Of a stretch of DNA of 45,751 nucleotides, positions 26,883 to 33,953 are shown in pieces. Origin of the DNA: DATCDE01 sp038252405. GTDB lineage: Bacteria; Actinomycetota; Actinomycetes; Prado026. The DNA lies in assembly GCA_038252405.1 (NCBI GenBank), contig JBBSAJ010000018.1, forward strand, positions 1-45,751, in the 5' to 3' direction. Made by a program: the position numbers and the translations under genes. How positions within the stretch are numbered: the first letter of the stretch is position 1; each line of letters starts with the position of its first letter. Under the pieces are notes generated by a model, which saw only the letters and a list, made by a program, of their open reading frames with translations, was not told the origin of the DNA and did no database searches.

Positions 26883-27182
26883 GTGGCCACCGACTACGAC
26901 ACCCCGCGCAAGACGGACGACGAGCTCGCCGAGGACAGCATCGAGGAGCTGAAGGCGCGTCGTGCCGACACGACCTCAGCCGCCGTCGACACCGACGAGG
27001 CAGAGGCTGCGGAGAGCTTCGAGCTGCCCGGCGCCGACCTGTCCAACGAGGAGCTCTCGGTCCGGGTGCTGCCCCGGCAGGCCGACGAATTCACCTGCTC
27101 GCGCTGTTTCCTGGTGCACCACCGCAGCCAGCTGGCCAAGGAGGACCACGGCCAGCCGATCTGCCGGGAGTGCGCCGCCTGA
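26883..27182 (+). CDS. DUF4193 family protein
   Basis: This 99-residue protein is of the highly conserved actinobacterial DUF4193 family. It starts with A-T-D-Y-D-T-P-R-K-T-D-D-E and contains S-F-E-L-P-G-A-D-L-S and E-F-T-C-S-R-C-F-L-V. Two C-x2-C pairs (C-S-R-C and C-R-E-C) form a probable zinc ribbon at the C-terminus, and the N-terminal half is acidic. Function is unknown, though a nucleic-acid or RNA polymerase-related role is conceivable from the zinc ribbon. The GTG at 26883 follows GGAGG and matches the family start. The next gene begins 14 bases after its stop. Confidence 0.92.
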   Translation: MATDYDTPRKTDDELAEDSIEELKARRADTTSAAVDTDEAEAAESFELPGADLSNEELSVRVLPRQADEFTCSRCFLVHHRSQLAKEDHGQPICRECAA

Positions 27183-27196
27183 CCGGCGGGCCGGCC

Positions 27197-28090
27197 ATGA
27201 CCCAACCTGGGGCTGACGAGCTGCCCGGCCTGCTCGCCCAGATCGCTGGCGAGCAGGACGCCGAGGAGACCGACCGGGAGTCGCACGGGTCGGAGCCGGC
27301 CCGGCGGCGTGGCCGCGCGGCCTACGCCCGGCTGCTGGCCCGGCTGGCCCCGGCGCTGGCCGTGTCCGCACGAGGGGCCGGTGCCGCCGCGGTGACGAGC
27401 GGCCGCTGGCTGGCCGACGTGGTCATGGAGGCCGCCCCGCACATCCCGATCCGGGACCTGGAGACGCTGCGGGCCCACCATGGTGGCCGCACCGGTGAGG
27501 AGCTCGCCGACTCGCTGGTCCGCACCGCGACGGTCGCGACGTCCTCCGTCGGCGTCGCGGGCGGGGCGCTGTCGGCCGTCAAGTGGATGGTGCCGGTCAG
27601 CCTGCTCACCGTCCCCATCCAGCTGACGGTCGAGGTGGCGGCTGTGGCGGCCATCGAGATCAAGCTGGTGGGTGAGCTGCACGAGGTCTACGGCCTGGCG
27701 GTGCGCGGCACCCTCAGCCAGCGCGGCTCCGCGTACGCGCTGGCCTGGGCCAACCGCCGCGGTATCAACCCGCTCGACCCCCAGTCGCTGTCCATGGCCA
27801 TGGGCGCGGTCACCAGGCAGCGGGTCCAGCGGCGCCTGATCGCCCGGGCCGGGCGCGGCCTCGGCACCGCGGCGCCGCTGATGGCCGGCGCCGTGTTCGG
27901 CGCGTACAGCAACCAGCGGCAGACCGGGCTGCTCGCCGAGTCGCTGCGCGCCGACCTGCGCCGCAAGCGGGCCCTCACCGGCGGGCTGACCGGCCGGGTC
28001 GTGGCCCGGGCGCTCGAGGGCGGGACTGACGGTCGGCGGCCGCGGCCGCGGCTGCCCAGGGCGCTACGCCGTTCCGGCTCCGGGAGCTGA
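27197..28090 (+). CDS. conserved membrane-associated protein, unknown function
   Basis: This 297-residue protein is one I do not recognise securely. The first 50 residues are acidic and polar. A helical Ala-rich stretch follows. A hydrophobic region at about 128-165 could span the membrane twice (V-K-W-M-V-P-V-S-L-L-T-V-P-I-Q-L), and a second Gly/Ala-rich hydrophobic patch lies near 220-240 (A-P-L-M-A-G-A-V-F-G-A-Y). The end is strongly basic. The middle recalls EcsC-type proteins but I cannot confirm it. The ATG at 27197 is preferred to a GTG at 27170 that would overlap DUF4193. It is probably co-transcribed with DUF4193. The last 27 bases overlap the convergent DUF4235 gene. Confidence 0.7.
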   Translation: MTQPGADELPGLLAQIAGEQDAEETDRESHGSEPARRRGRAAYARLLARLAPALAVSARGAGAAAVTSGRWLADVVMEAAPHIPIRDLETLRAHHGGRTGEELADSLVRTATVATSSVGVAGGALSAVKWMVPVSLLTVPIQLTVEVAAVAAIEIKLVGELHEVYGLAVRGTLSQRGSAYALAWANRRGINPLDPQSLSMAMGAVTRQRVQRRLIARAGRGLGTAAPLMAGAVFGAYSNQRQTGLLAESLRADLRRKRALTGGLTGRVVARALEGGTDGRRPRPRLPRALRRSGSGS

Positions 28091-28348
28091 CCGGCGGGGC
28101 GAGAGCTTCGTGGTCACCCGGCGGGTGCCCCGTGCGATGACCAGCCGGACCACCCCGGCCACCACCGCGGTCGTGACGGCCAGCGCGACGGCCTGACGCA
28201 TCGCCACCTGCGGGTCGGCCGGGTCCTCCGGCGGCTCCTTCCCGGTGACGGCGACCCAGACCACCCTGGCGACCTTGGGGGCGACGATCGCCGCGGCCAT
28301 CCCCCCGGCGGGCAGCAGGATCTTCCTTGCGGAGTCTTGTGCGGCCAT
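28064..28348 (-). CDS. DUF4235 family membrane protein
   Basis: This 94-residue protein is of the actinobacterial DUF4235 family. It has a first membrane segment at about 15-33 (A-G-G-M-A-A-A-I-V-A-P-K-V-A-R), a short loop K-E-P-P-E-D-P-A-D-P, and a second segment at about 50-68. The tail is basic. Function is unknown. The ATG at 28348 is preceded on its strand by TAGCCC close upstream, and a TCGACGGCGTCGA palindrome lies at 28374-28386. Its 3' end overlaps the preceding convergent gene by 27 bases. Confidence 0.85.
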   Translation of the reverse strand: MAAQDSARKILLPAGGMAAAIVAPKVARVVWVAVTGKEPPEDPADPQVAMRQAVALAVTTAVVAGVVRLVIARGTRRVTTKLSPRRSAPGAGTA

Positions 28349-28411
28349 GTCTGGGCTACCCCTTTGTCGACTCGACGGCGTCGAAGGACACCTTGCCCTA
28401 TGAGCAGCACC

Positions 28412-28876
28412 TCACGCGTGCCGGTCCGGTGACCGGCGTCCGCCCAGCGCCGCGGCGAGCCGGTCCGGGTGACGGGTCGAGACGTACCAGTACGGCGTGG
28501 CGTCGGCCGGGTCATCCAGGTCGACGCGGACGGCGGTGGACACCCAGCCGCGCAGCACCAGGTAGGCCCTCGGGTCCGCGCCGACCCCGCGCAGGGCGCG
28601 GGCGGCGTCGGCGTCCAGCACGCTGACCCGTCCCACGGAGGCCAGCGGCAGCCGGGCCCGCCCGGCGACCAGCTGGTGGTCGCGCACCTCCACGAGCACC
28701 GACATGCCCCCGAGCGCGGCCGTCACGACGCCTTCGGCCGCGAGCAGGACGCCCAGCCCCCAGGCCGCGCCCAGCGGCACCGCGAACGCGATCCCGAACG
28801 TCGCCGCGAAGCCGGCCGCCACGACCCATAGCCACCAGGGTGCCCACAGCCGTTCCCGGTAGGTGCCCACGGGCAC
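28412..28876 (-). CDS. DUF3093 family membrane protein
   Basis: This 154-residue protein is of the actinobacterial DUF3093 family. After Y-R-E-R-L-W-A-P-W-W come two closely spaced membrane helices (about 14-34 and 37-57), then a beta-rich cytoplasmic domain ending Y-W-Y-V-S-T-R-H-P-D-R-L-A-A-A-L, the family mark. Function is unknown. The GTG at 28876 is taken as start; a second GTG two codons in is possible. It is divergent from the thioesterase-dut operon across 47 bases. In many actinobacteria DUF3093 lies next to dut, as here. Confidence 0.88.
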   Translation of the reverse strand: MPVGTYRERLWAPWWLWVVAAGFAATFGIAFAVPLGAAWGLGVLLAAEGVVTAALGGMSVLVEVRDHQLVAGRARLPLASVGRVSVLDADAARALRGVGADPRAYLVLRGWVSTAVRVDLDDPADATPYWYVSTRHPDRLAAALGGRRSPDRHA

Positions 28877-28909
28877 CAGGGTCGCATCAGGCGCCCCGCC
28901 AAGCGGCAG

Positions 28910-28915
28910 TAGGGT
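28910..28915 (+). promoter_or_regulatory. -10 element of the thioesterase-dut-DUF3710 operon
   Basis: TAGGGT lies 8 nt before the GTG at 28924. Confidence 0.55.
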
Positions 28916-28923
28916 CGGTCCCC

Positions 28924-29499
28924 GTGACGACCCTGCCCACCGAACCGCCTGAGGACGCCGTCGTCCCTGAGCGTCACCCGGACGCGCCTCCTCCTGGCGA
29001 GGAGATGCTCAGCCACTTCCGGTTCTGTTTCGGGTGCGGCGTCGACCACCCGACCGGACTGCACCTGCGGGTGTATGCGGGCGAGGGGCTCACGACCCAC
29101 TCGCAGTTCACCGTGTCCGAGCACCATCAGGGCGCCCCGGGCCTGGCGCACGGCGGACTGCTCGCGGCGGCCTTCGACGAGGCGCTGGGCAGCCTGAACT
29201 GGCTGCTGCGGCGCCCCGCGGTGACCGGCCGGCTGGAGACCGACTTCCGGCGCCCGGTGCCGGTGGGGTCCGTCCTGTACATCGATGCGGAGGTCCGCGG
29301 CCAGGCCGGTCGCAAGGTCTACACCCGGGCCCGCGGTGCACTGGACGCACCCGACGGTCCGGTGGCGGTGACGGCGGCCGCGCTCTTCGTGCAGGTGCCG
29401 CTGACCCACTTCACCACTCACGGCCGACCCGAGGACGTCGCCCAGGCGAGGGCGGACGTCGCTGCCGGGGCCGTCCGCGGCTACGAGGTCAACCCGTGA
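28924..29499 (+). CDS. hotdog-fold thioesterase (PaaI-like)
   Basis: This 191-residue protein has a single hotdog domain at about 45-165. The signature is G-L-A-H-G-G-L-L-A-A-A-F-D-E-A-L-G, with the H-G-G loop and the acidic residue on the following helix typical of acyl-CoA thioesterases. A C-F-G-C-G motif near residue 36 precedes the domain, as in a subset of actinobacterial members. The acyl substrate is unknown. The GTG at 28924 is 8 nt after a -10 box. Its stop overlaps dut by 4 nt (GTGA). Confidence 0.85.
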   Translation: MTTLPTEPPEDAVVPERHPDAPPPGEEMLSHFRFCFGCGVDHPTGLHLRVYAGEGLTTHSQFTVSEHHQGAPGLAHGGLLAAAFDEALGSLNWLLRRPAVTGRLETDFRRPVPVGSVLYIDAEVRGQAGRKVYTRARGALDAPDGPVAVTAAALFVQVPLTHFTTHGRPEDVAQARADVAAGAVRGYEVNP

Positions 29500-29981
29500 C
29501 CGACGTCGACGTGCTGCTGCAGCGGCTCGACCCCGGGCTGCCGGTGCCGACGTACGCCCACCCCGGGGACGCCGGGGCCGACCTGTACACGGCGGTCGAC
29601 GCCGAGCTGGCCCCGGGGGAGCGGGCGCTGCTGCCGACCGGGGTCGCGATCGCCCTGCCGGACGGGTACGCGGCGTTCGTGCACCCACGCTCCGGCCTCG
29701 CGGTGCGCTACGGCGTGAGCCTGGTCAACGCACCGGGTACCGTCGATGCGGGGTACCGCGGCGAGATCAAGGTCAGTGTGGTCAATCTCGACCCGCGGGC
29801 ACCCGTGACCTTCCACCGCGGCGACCGCATCGCCCAGCTGGTGGTCCAGCGGGTCGAACGGGCCCGCTTCCACGAGGTCGGGCGGCTGCCAGGATCGTTC
29901 CGGGCCGAGGGCGGGTTCGGTTCCACGGGCGGGGTGCAGGCGGCGGTCCAGCCGGACCCCGGGACAGGAGCGACAGCATGA
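29496..29981 (+). CDS. dut: dUTP diphosphatase
   Basis: This 161-residue trimeric dUTPase hydrolyses dUTP to dUMP and pyrophosphate. It keeps uracil out of DNA and feeds thymidylate synthesis. All five motifs are seen: A-G-A-D-L-Y, P-R-S-G-L-A, G-T-V-D-A-G-Y-R-G-E, G-D-R-I-A-Q-L-V, and the C-terminal arm R-A-E-G-G-F-G-S-T-G whose Phe stacks on the uracil. The GTG start overlaps the thioesterase stop and the dut stop overlaps DUF3710, each by 4 nt. A tail of about 20 residues follows the last motif. Confidence 0.95.
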   Translation: MTDVDVLLQRLDPGLPVPTYAHPGDAGADLYTAVDAELAPGERALLPTGVAIALPDGYAAFVHPRSGLAVRYGVSLVNAPGTVDAGYRGEIKVSVVNLDPRAPVTFHRGDRIAQLVVQRVERARFHEVGRLPGSFRAEGGFGSTGGVQAAVQPDPGTGATA

Positions 29982-30760
29982 GCGTGTTCCGTCGGCGCAA
30001 GGGCCAGCCGGGCCCGGACGAGCCGGTCGAGGACTTCGACGTCGAGTCGGACGCCGAGCCGGTGGACGACGGCGCGGAGGACGACGACGAGGTCGATGTG
30101 GACGTCGACGGGGCGGGCGACCCGGACCGGACGCGGTCCTCGGAGGGGCCCTGGGACGCCGAGGAGGCGCCGCAGGGGGACGAGCCGTACCTCGACCTGG
30201 GCGCGCTGCGGCTGCCCGGCGGGTTCCCCGGCGTGGAGATCCAGGTCAACGTGGACCAGGCCACCGGATCGGTGGCCGGGGTCACCGTGGTGGCTGGGGA
30301 CGCCGGGCTCCAGCTGCAGGCGTTCGCTGCCCCCCGGACCGAGGGGATCTGGGCGGAGGTCCGCAAGGAGCTCGCGGCGGAGGTCACCAGGGACGGCGGG
30401 ATGGCCGATGAGGTGACCGGCCCGTTCGGCCCGGAGCTGCGGGCCAGGCTGCCGCTGCAGCAGCCGGACGGCAGCCGCGGCCTGGTCACCGTCCGGTTCG
30501 TCGGGGTGGACGGCCCGCGCTGGTTCCTGCGCGGCGTGCTCACCGGCCGGGCCGCGGTGGAACCGGAGGTGGCCGAGCACCTGGAGACCTTCTTCCGCAG
30601 CTGTGTGGTCGTGCGCGGCACCGACCCGATGGCCCCGCGGGACCCGCTGACGATGCAGCTGCCGGCCGACGCGACCCCGCTCCCGGCCCCGGCCGAGGGC
30701 TCGGAGCAGCCGACGCTCAACCCGTTCGAACGCGGCCCGGAGATCACCGAGGTCCGCTGA
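29978..30760 (+). CDS. DUF3710 family protein
   Basis: This 260-residue soluble protein is of the actinobacterial DUF3710 family. A basic start (S-V-F-R-R-R-K-G) is followed by a strongly acidic stretch to about residue 65, then the conserved domain beginning Y-L-D-L-G-A-L-R-L-P. P-R-W-F-L-R-G-V-L-T-G and an H-L-E-T-F-F-R motif are family marks. Function is unknown; it almost always follows dut, as here (ATGA overlap, with AGGAG upstream). Its last 17 bases overlap the convergent hydrolase gene. Confidence 0.9.
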   Translation: MSVFRRRKGQPGPDEPVEDFDVESDAEPVDDGAEDDDEVDVDVDGAGDPDRTRSSEGPWDAEEAPQGDEPYLDLGALRLPGGFPGVEIQVNVDQATGSVAGVTVVAGDAGLQLQAFAAPRTEGIWAEVRKELAAEVTRDGGMADEVTGPFGPELRARLPLQQPDGSRGLVTVRFVGVDGPRWFLRGVLTGRAAVEPEVAEHLETFFRSCVVVRGTDPMAPRDPLTMQLPADATPLPAPAEGSEQPTLNPFERGPEITEVR

Positions 30761-31454
30761 CGCGGTCCTCGCAGGCCCGGCGCCAGGCCCGGACGGCGGC
30801 CCGCCCCAGCACGCCGCGGTCGGCGCTCGGGGCGTCCGCGTCGAGCTCCTCGAGCGCCGACCGGGGGATCAGCCCGGCCCACCCGCGGGCCACGTCGATC
30901 GGGTGGAAGGGGTCGTCGCGCAGCCCGACCAGGCCCACCGGCGCGTGGACGGCGGCCAGCGTCGCGGTGTCCGGCCCCGGCGAGAGGGCCGTCGCGCGCA
31001 GCACCTGCGCCAGGCCCGCCTCGCTGTACGCCGGCCAGGCCGCGGCCAGCTCGGCGCCGACCCAGCCCTGGTCGGCCACCCGCGCGAGCGCCGCTGCCAG
31101 CCCCTGCTGCTCGACCTCGTGCGCGGCCAGGGCGGACAGCCGCGCCACAGCGGTCGGCGAGCCGGTCCAGGCGGGCAGCACGAGCAGGACGCCGGCCAGG
31201 TCGGCCCACTCGGCCGCGAGCAAGGCCGCGGCGTGTGCCCCGAGCGACACCCCGCCGACCAGGGCGGCGGAGGTCGACTCGACGGCGGTCCGCAGCGCGG
31301 CCAGCACGGCCGACACGTCGCCGGACCGCTCGTCGAGGGCCACCAGCTCGAAGCCGGCGTCGTCCAACGCCTGGCCGAACGCACGCCGGACGAAGTCGGT
31401 GGAGGAGCCGGAGCCGTGAGCGATCACAGCGCAGGGGCGCGGCACCCGCACCAT
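30744..31454 (-). CDS. alpha/beta hydrolase
   Basis: This 236-residue protein has an alpha/beta-hydrolase fold: an H-G-S-G oxyanion loop at residues 13-16 and the nucleophile elbow G-V-S70-L-G-A-H. Near residue 190 the stretch L-R-D-D-P-F-H-P-I-D supplies a candidate Asp and His for the triad. No signal peptide is seen, so it is cytoplasmic. The substrate is unknown; dienelactone hydrolase-like and KANL3/Tex30-like proteins are the nearest comparisons I can offer. It is divergent from the OB-fold gene with only 26 bases between the start codons, so their promoters must overlap. Confidence 0.75.
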   Translation of the reverse strand: MVRVPRPCAVIAHGSGSSTDFVRRAFGQALDDAGFELVALDERSGDVSAVLAALRTAVESTSAALVGGVSLGAHAAALLAAEWADLAGVLLVLPAWTGSPTAVARLSALAAHEVEQQGLAAALARVADQGWVGAELAAAWPAYSEAGLAQVLRATALSPGPDTATLAAVHAPVGLVGLRDDPFHPIDVARGWAGLIPRSALEELDADAPSADRGVLGRAAVRAWRRACEDRVSGPR

Positions 31455-31468
31455 GCTGCCACCGCGGG

Positions 31469-31474
31469 TAGCCT
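31469..31474 (+). promoter_or_regulatory. -10 element of the OB-fold/DUF3159 operon
   Basis: TAGCCT lies 6 nt before the ATG at 31481. Only 26 bp separate this start from the divergent hydrolase start. Confidence 0.55.
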
Positions 31475-31480
31475 TCGGGG

Positions 31481-31897
31481 ATGGCCCAGGACGTGACCGG
31501 CGGCCCGGCCGGGGCGGCGGAGGTCGGGCCCGAAGGGTCGCCCGGCCGGCTGCGTCGCGCGCTGTCCCGGTTCACCACCACCAGCCAGGAGCTGCACGAC
31601 CGTGAGCTGCGCGAGGAGCACCGGGCCAGCGGCGCCACGCCCATCGGCGAGAGCCAGGTCGGCGAGCGCACCACTGTGGCCGGCACCGTGCGGAGCATGA
31701 TGCTGCGTCCGCGCGGCGGGGTCCCCGCGCTGGAGGCCGAGCTCTACGACGGGAGCGGGTCGGTCACCTTGATCTTCCTGGGACGGCGGCAGATCCAGGG
31801 CATCGACTGCGGCCGGCGGATGACGGCCAGCGGCCGGGTCACCTCGGTGGCCGGCCGTCCGGTGATCTTCAACCCGTCCTACCAGCTGCGCCCGTGA
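31481..31897 (+). CDS. OB-fold nucleic-acid-binding-type protein
   Basis: This 138-residue protein has a polar N-terminal helix region (about 22-55) and one OB-fold domain (about 58-138). Marks are V-A-G-T-V-R-S, A-E-L-Y-D-G-S-G-S-V-T-L, F-L-G-R-R-Q-I-Q-G-I and F-N-P-S-Y-Q-L. It is the stand-alone OB-fold protein commonly encoded before DUF3159 and TrkA genes in actinobacteria. The partner or ligand is unknown. A related OB domain forms the C-terminus of the permease encoded at 37207-39543, suggesting that this protein acts with a membrane transporter and not only with nucleic acid. The stop overlaps DUF3159 as GTGA. Confidence 0.88.
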   Translation: MAQDVTGGPAGAAEVGPEGSPGRLRRALSRFTTTSQELHDRELREEHRASGATPIGESQVGERTTVAGTVRSMMLRPRGGVPALEAELYDGSGSVTLIFLGRRQIQGIDCGRRMTASGRVTSVAGRPVIFNPSYQLRP

Positions 31898-32568
31898 GCG
31901 GCGGCGTGCGCGACCGGATGCCCTCCGACGAGGAGGGACTGCTCAAGCTGCTCGGCGGCCCGCGCGGGCTGATCGACGCCGGCGTCCCCGGAGCGGTGTT
32001 CGCGCTGGCCTACTCGCTGACCGGGCGACAGCTCGGGGTCTCGCTGGCCTGGGCGGTGGGGTCGGCCGCCGTCCTGTTCGTGCTCGCCCTGATCCAGCGG
32101 CGGTCGGTGCAGCAGGCCGTGGTGGGTCTGCTCGGCATCGCGGCGATGGCGGCGTTCGCGGCCCTGACCGGTCAGGCCAAGAACTTCTTCCTCCCCTCGG
32201 TGCTGAAGAACGGTGCCTACGCCGCGGTCTACCTGGTGTCGGTCCTGGTCCGCTGGCCGCTGCTCGGGGTCATGCTGGGCCCGCTGTTCGGCGAGGGTTT
32301 CGCCTGGCGCGACGACCCGCCGCGGATGCGGGCGTACTCGATGGCCAGCCTGGTGTGGGCCGGCATGTTCGCGATCCGGCTGCTCGTCCAGCTGCCGCTG
32401 TACCTCGCCGGCCAGGTCGGCGCGCTCGGTGCGGTGGCCATCCCGCTCGGCCTGCCGCTGTTCCTGCCCACTTTGTGGATCACCTTCGCGATCCTGCGCC
32501 GGAGCCCGCCGACCCGGCAGCAGCCGTCGGTGGAGCCGGTGCCGCCGGCTATCCCGGATGCGGACTGA
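31894..32568 (+). CDS. DUF3159 family membrane protein
   Basis: This 224-residue integral membrane protein is of the actinobacterial DUF3159 family. It has about six membrane segments between residues 28 and 205. The family stretch L-L-K-L-L-G-G-P-R-G-L-I-D-A-G-V-P lies at the N-terminus, and W-R-D-D-P-P-R-M-R-A-Y-S in a central loop. Function is unknown; its constant linkage to OB-fold, TrkA and permease genes suggests a role in ion homeostasis. Translationally coupled to the OB-fold gene. The last 20 bases overlap the convergent trkA gene. Confidence 0.9.
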   Translation: MSGGVRDRMPSDEEGLLKLLGGPRGLIDAGVPGAVFALAYSLTGRQLGVSLAWAVGSAAVLFVLALIQRRSVQQAVVGLLGIAAMAAFAALTGQAKNFFLPSVLKNGAYAAVYLVSVLVRWPLLGVMLGPLFGEGFAWRDDPPRMRAYSMASLVWAGMFAIRLLVQLPLYLAGQVGALGAVAIPLGLPLFLPTLWITFAILRRSPPTRQQPSVEPVPPAIPDAD

Positions 32569-33214
32569 GCAGCTGCTGCAGGAGCTCCTCGGACTCCGCA
32601 GCCGCGACGAACAACAGCTCGTCGCCGGCCTCCAGCGGGTCGTCCGGCGCCGGCGGGATGACCCGGCCGTCGCGAAGGATCGCCACCAGGGCTGAGTCCA
32701 CCGGCCAGGGCACGTCCGTCACCCGGTCCCCGACGTGCGGCGACCCGGTCGGCAGCGTGATCTCGACCAGGTTGGCGTCGCCTTGCCGGAAGGTGAACAG
32801 CCGCACCAGGTCGCCGACACTGACCGCCTCCTCGACGAGCGCGGACAGCATGCGCGGGGTGGACACGGCGACGTCGACGCCCCAGGCCTCGTTGAACAGC
32901 CACTCGTTCTTCGGGTGGTTGACCCGGGCCACCACGCGCGGGACGCCGAACTCGGTCTTGGCCAGCAGGGCCACCACCAGGTTGACCTTGTCGTCACCGG
33001 TCGCAGCGATCACCGCCTGGCAGGTGCTCAGCCCGGCCTTCTCCAGCACGGTGAGCTCGCAGGCGTCGGCGACCAGCCACTCGGCCTGGGGCAGGCTCTC
33101 CGGGCGGATGCAATCCCGGTCCCGGTCGATGAGCAGCACCTCGTGGCCGTTCTCGGTGAGCTCCGCGGCGATGGAGCGGCCGACCTTGCCGGCCCCCGCG
33201 ATAGCGACCCGCAT
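32549..33214 (-). CDS. trkA: TrkA family K+ uptake regulatory protein (second of pair)
   Basis: This 221-residue protein has the usual TrkA layout. The RCK/TrkA-N Rossmann domain starts at residue 1 with G-A-G-K-V-G (7-12) and an acidic residue after the second strand (L-L-I-D) for NAD(H). The TrkA-C domain covers about 135-215. Such proteins gate K+ transporters in response to nucleotides. The ATG at 33214 overlaps the stop of the preceding trkA gene by one base (TGATG), so the two are made together and may form a heteromer. No TrkH/KtrB channel gene is in the window; the neighbouring transporters are KimA-like. The tail overlaps convergent DUF3159. Confidence 0.9.
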   Translation of the reverse strand: MRVAIAGAGKVGRSIAAELTENGHEVLLIDRDRDCIRPESLPQAEWLVADACELTVLEKAGLSTCQAVIAATGDDKVNLVVALLAKTEFGVPRVVARVNHPKNEWLFNEAWGVDVAVSTPRMLSALVEEAVSVGDLVRLFTFRQGDANLVEITLPTGSPHVGDRVTDVPWPVDSALVAILRDGRVIPPAPDDPLEAGDELLFVAAAESEELLQQLLSPHPG

Positions 33215-33882
33215 CAGCTCTCCTCCGTGGGCGGCGGTCCGTCGAGGACCGCCTGTGCCGTCTGCAGCTGGTCGTCGCGGACCAGCACGTGCACCACGTC
33301 GCCCTGCTGCAGCACGCCGTCCTCCGGGGGCAGCATGCCCTCGCCCAGCCGGTTCAGGAAGGCGATCCTGGCCGGGGTCGAACGCTCGATGCGACGCAGC
33401 GGCTGGCCGATCCAGGACGGGTCGACGTGCACCTGGGCCAGCCGGATCTGCCCGCTGGAGTCGAGCCACTCGGGCTGGGCGCCCTGGGGCAGCAGGCGGC
33501 GCATGATCTGGTCCGCCGTCCAGCGGACCGTGGCGACGGTGGGGATCCCGAGCCGCTCGTAGACCGCGGCGCGCCGCTGGTCGTAGATGCGCGCGGCCAC
33601 GTTCTCCACGCCGAAGGTCTCCCGGGCCACCCGGGCCGCGATGATGTTGGAGTTGTCACCGCTGCTCACGGCCGCGAAGGCAGAGGCGCGGTCGGTGCCG
33701 GCCTCCTGGAGCACCTCGCGGTCGAAGCCGATCCCGGTCACGGTGCGGCCACCGAAGTCGGAGGACAACCGGCGGAACGCCTGCGGGTCGGCGTCGATGA
33801 CGGACACCGAGTGCCCGGCAGTGTCGAGGGCCTCGGCAAGGGTGGACCCCACCCGCCCGCACCCCATGATCACGATGTGCAC
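33214..33882 (-). CDS. trkA: TrkA family K+ uptake regulatory protein (first of pair)
   Basis: This 222-residue paralogue of the downstream TrkA protein has G-C-G-R-V-G at 7-12 and V-I-D-A-D after strand two. S-S-G-D-N-S-N-I-I-A-A-R is the conserved segment of the RCK fold, and a TrkA-C domain is present. An ATG at 33945 is in frame, but the GTG at 33882 directly precedes the first Rossmann strand and is preferred. It is divergent from the KimA-like permease gene across 71 bases, so the K+ regulators and the permease share a promoter region. Confidence 0.9.
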   Translation of the reverse strand: MHIVIMGCGRVGSTLAEALDTAGHSVSVIDADPQAFRRLSSDFGGRTVTGIGFDREVLQEAGTDRASAFAAVSSGDNSNIIAARVARETFGVENVAARIYDQRRAAVYERLGIPTVATVRWTADQIMRRLLPQGAQPEWLDSSGQIRLAQVHVDPSWIGQPLRRIERSTPARIAFLNRLGEGMLPPEDGVLQQGDVVHVLVRDDQLQTAQAVLDGPPPTEES

Positions 33883-33939
33883 GGCGTCCAGCGTGCCACA
33901 TCCGGCGTGGGCTCTGCGCACGGCCGCGTGCCGGGGCCC

Positions 33940-33945
33940 TAGCAT
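33940..33945 (+). promoter_or_regulatory. -10 element of the KimA-like permease gene
   Basis: TAGCAT lies 8 nt before the GTG at 33954, in the gap shared with the divergent trkA pair. Confidence 0.55.
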
Positions 33946-33953
33946 CGTGGCCC

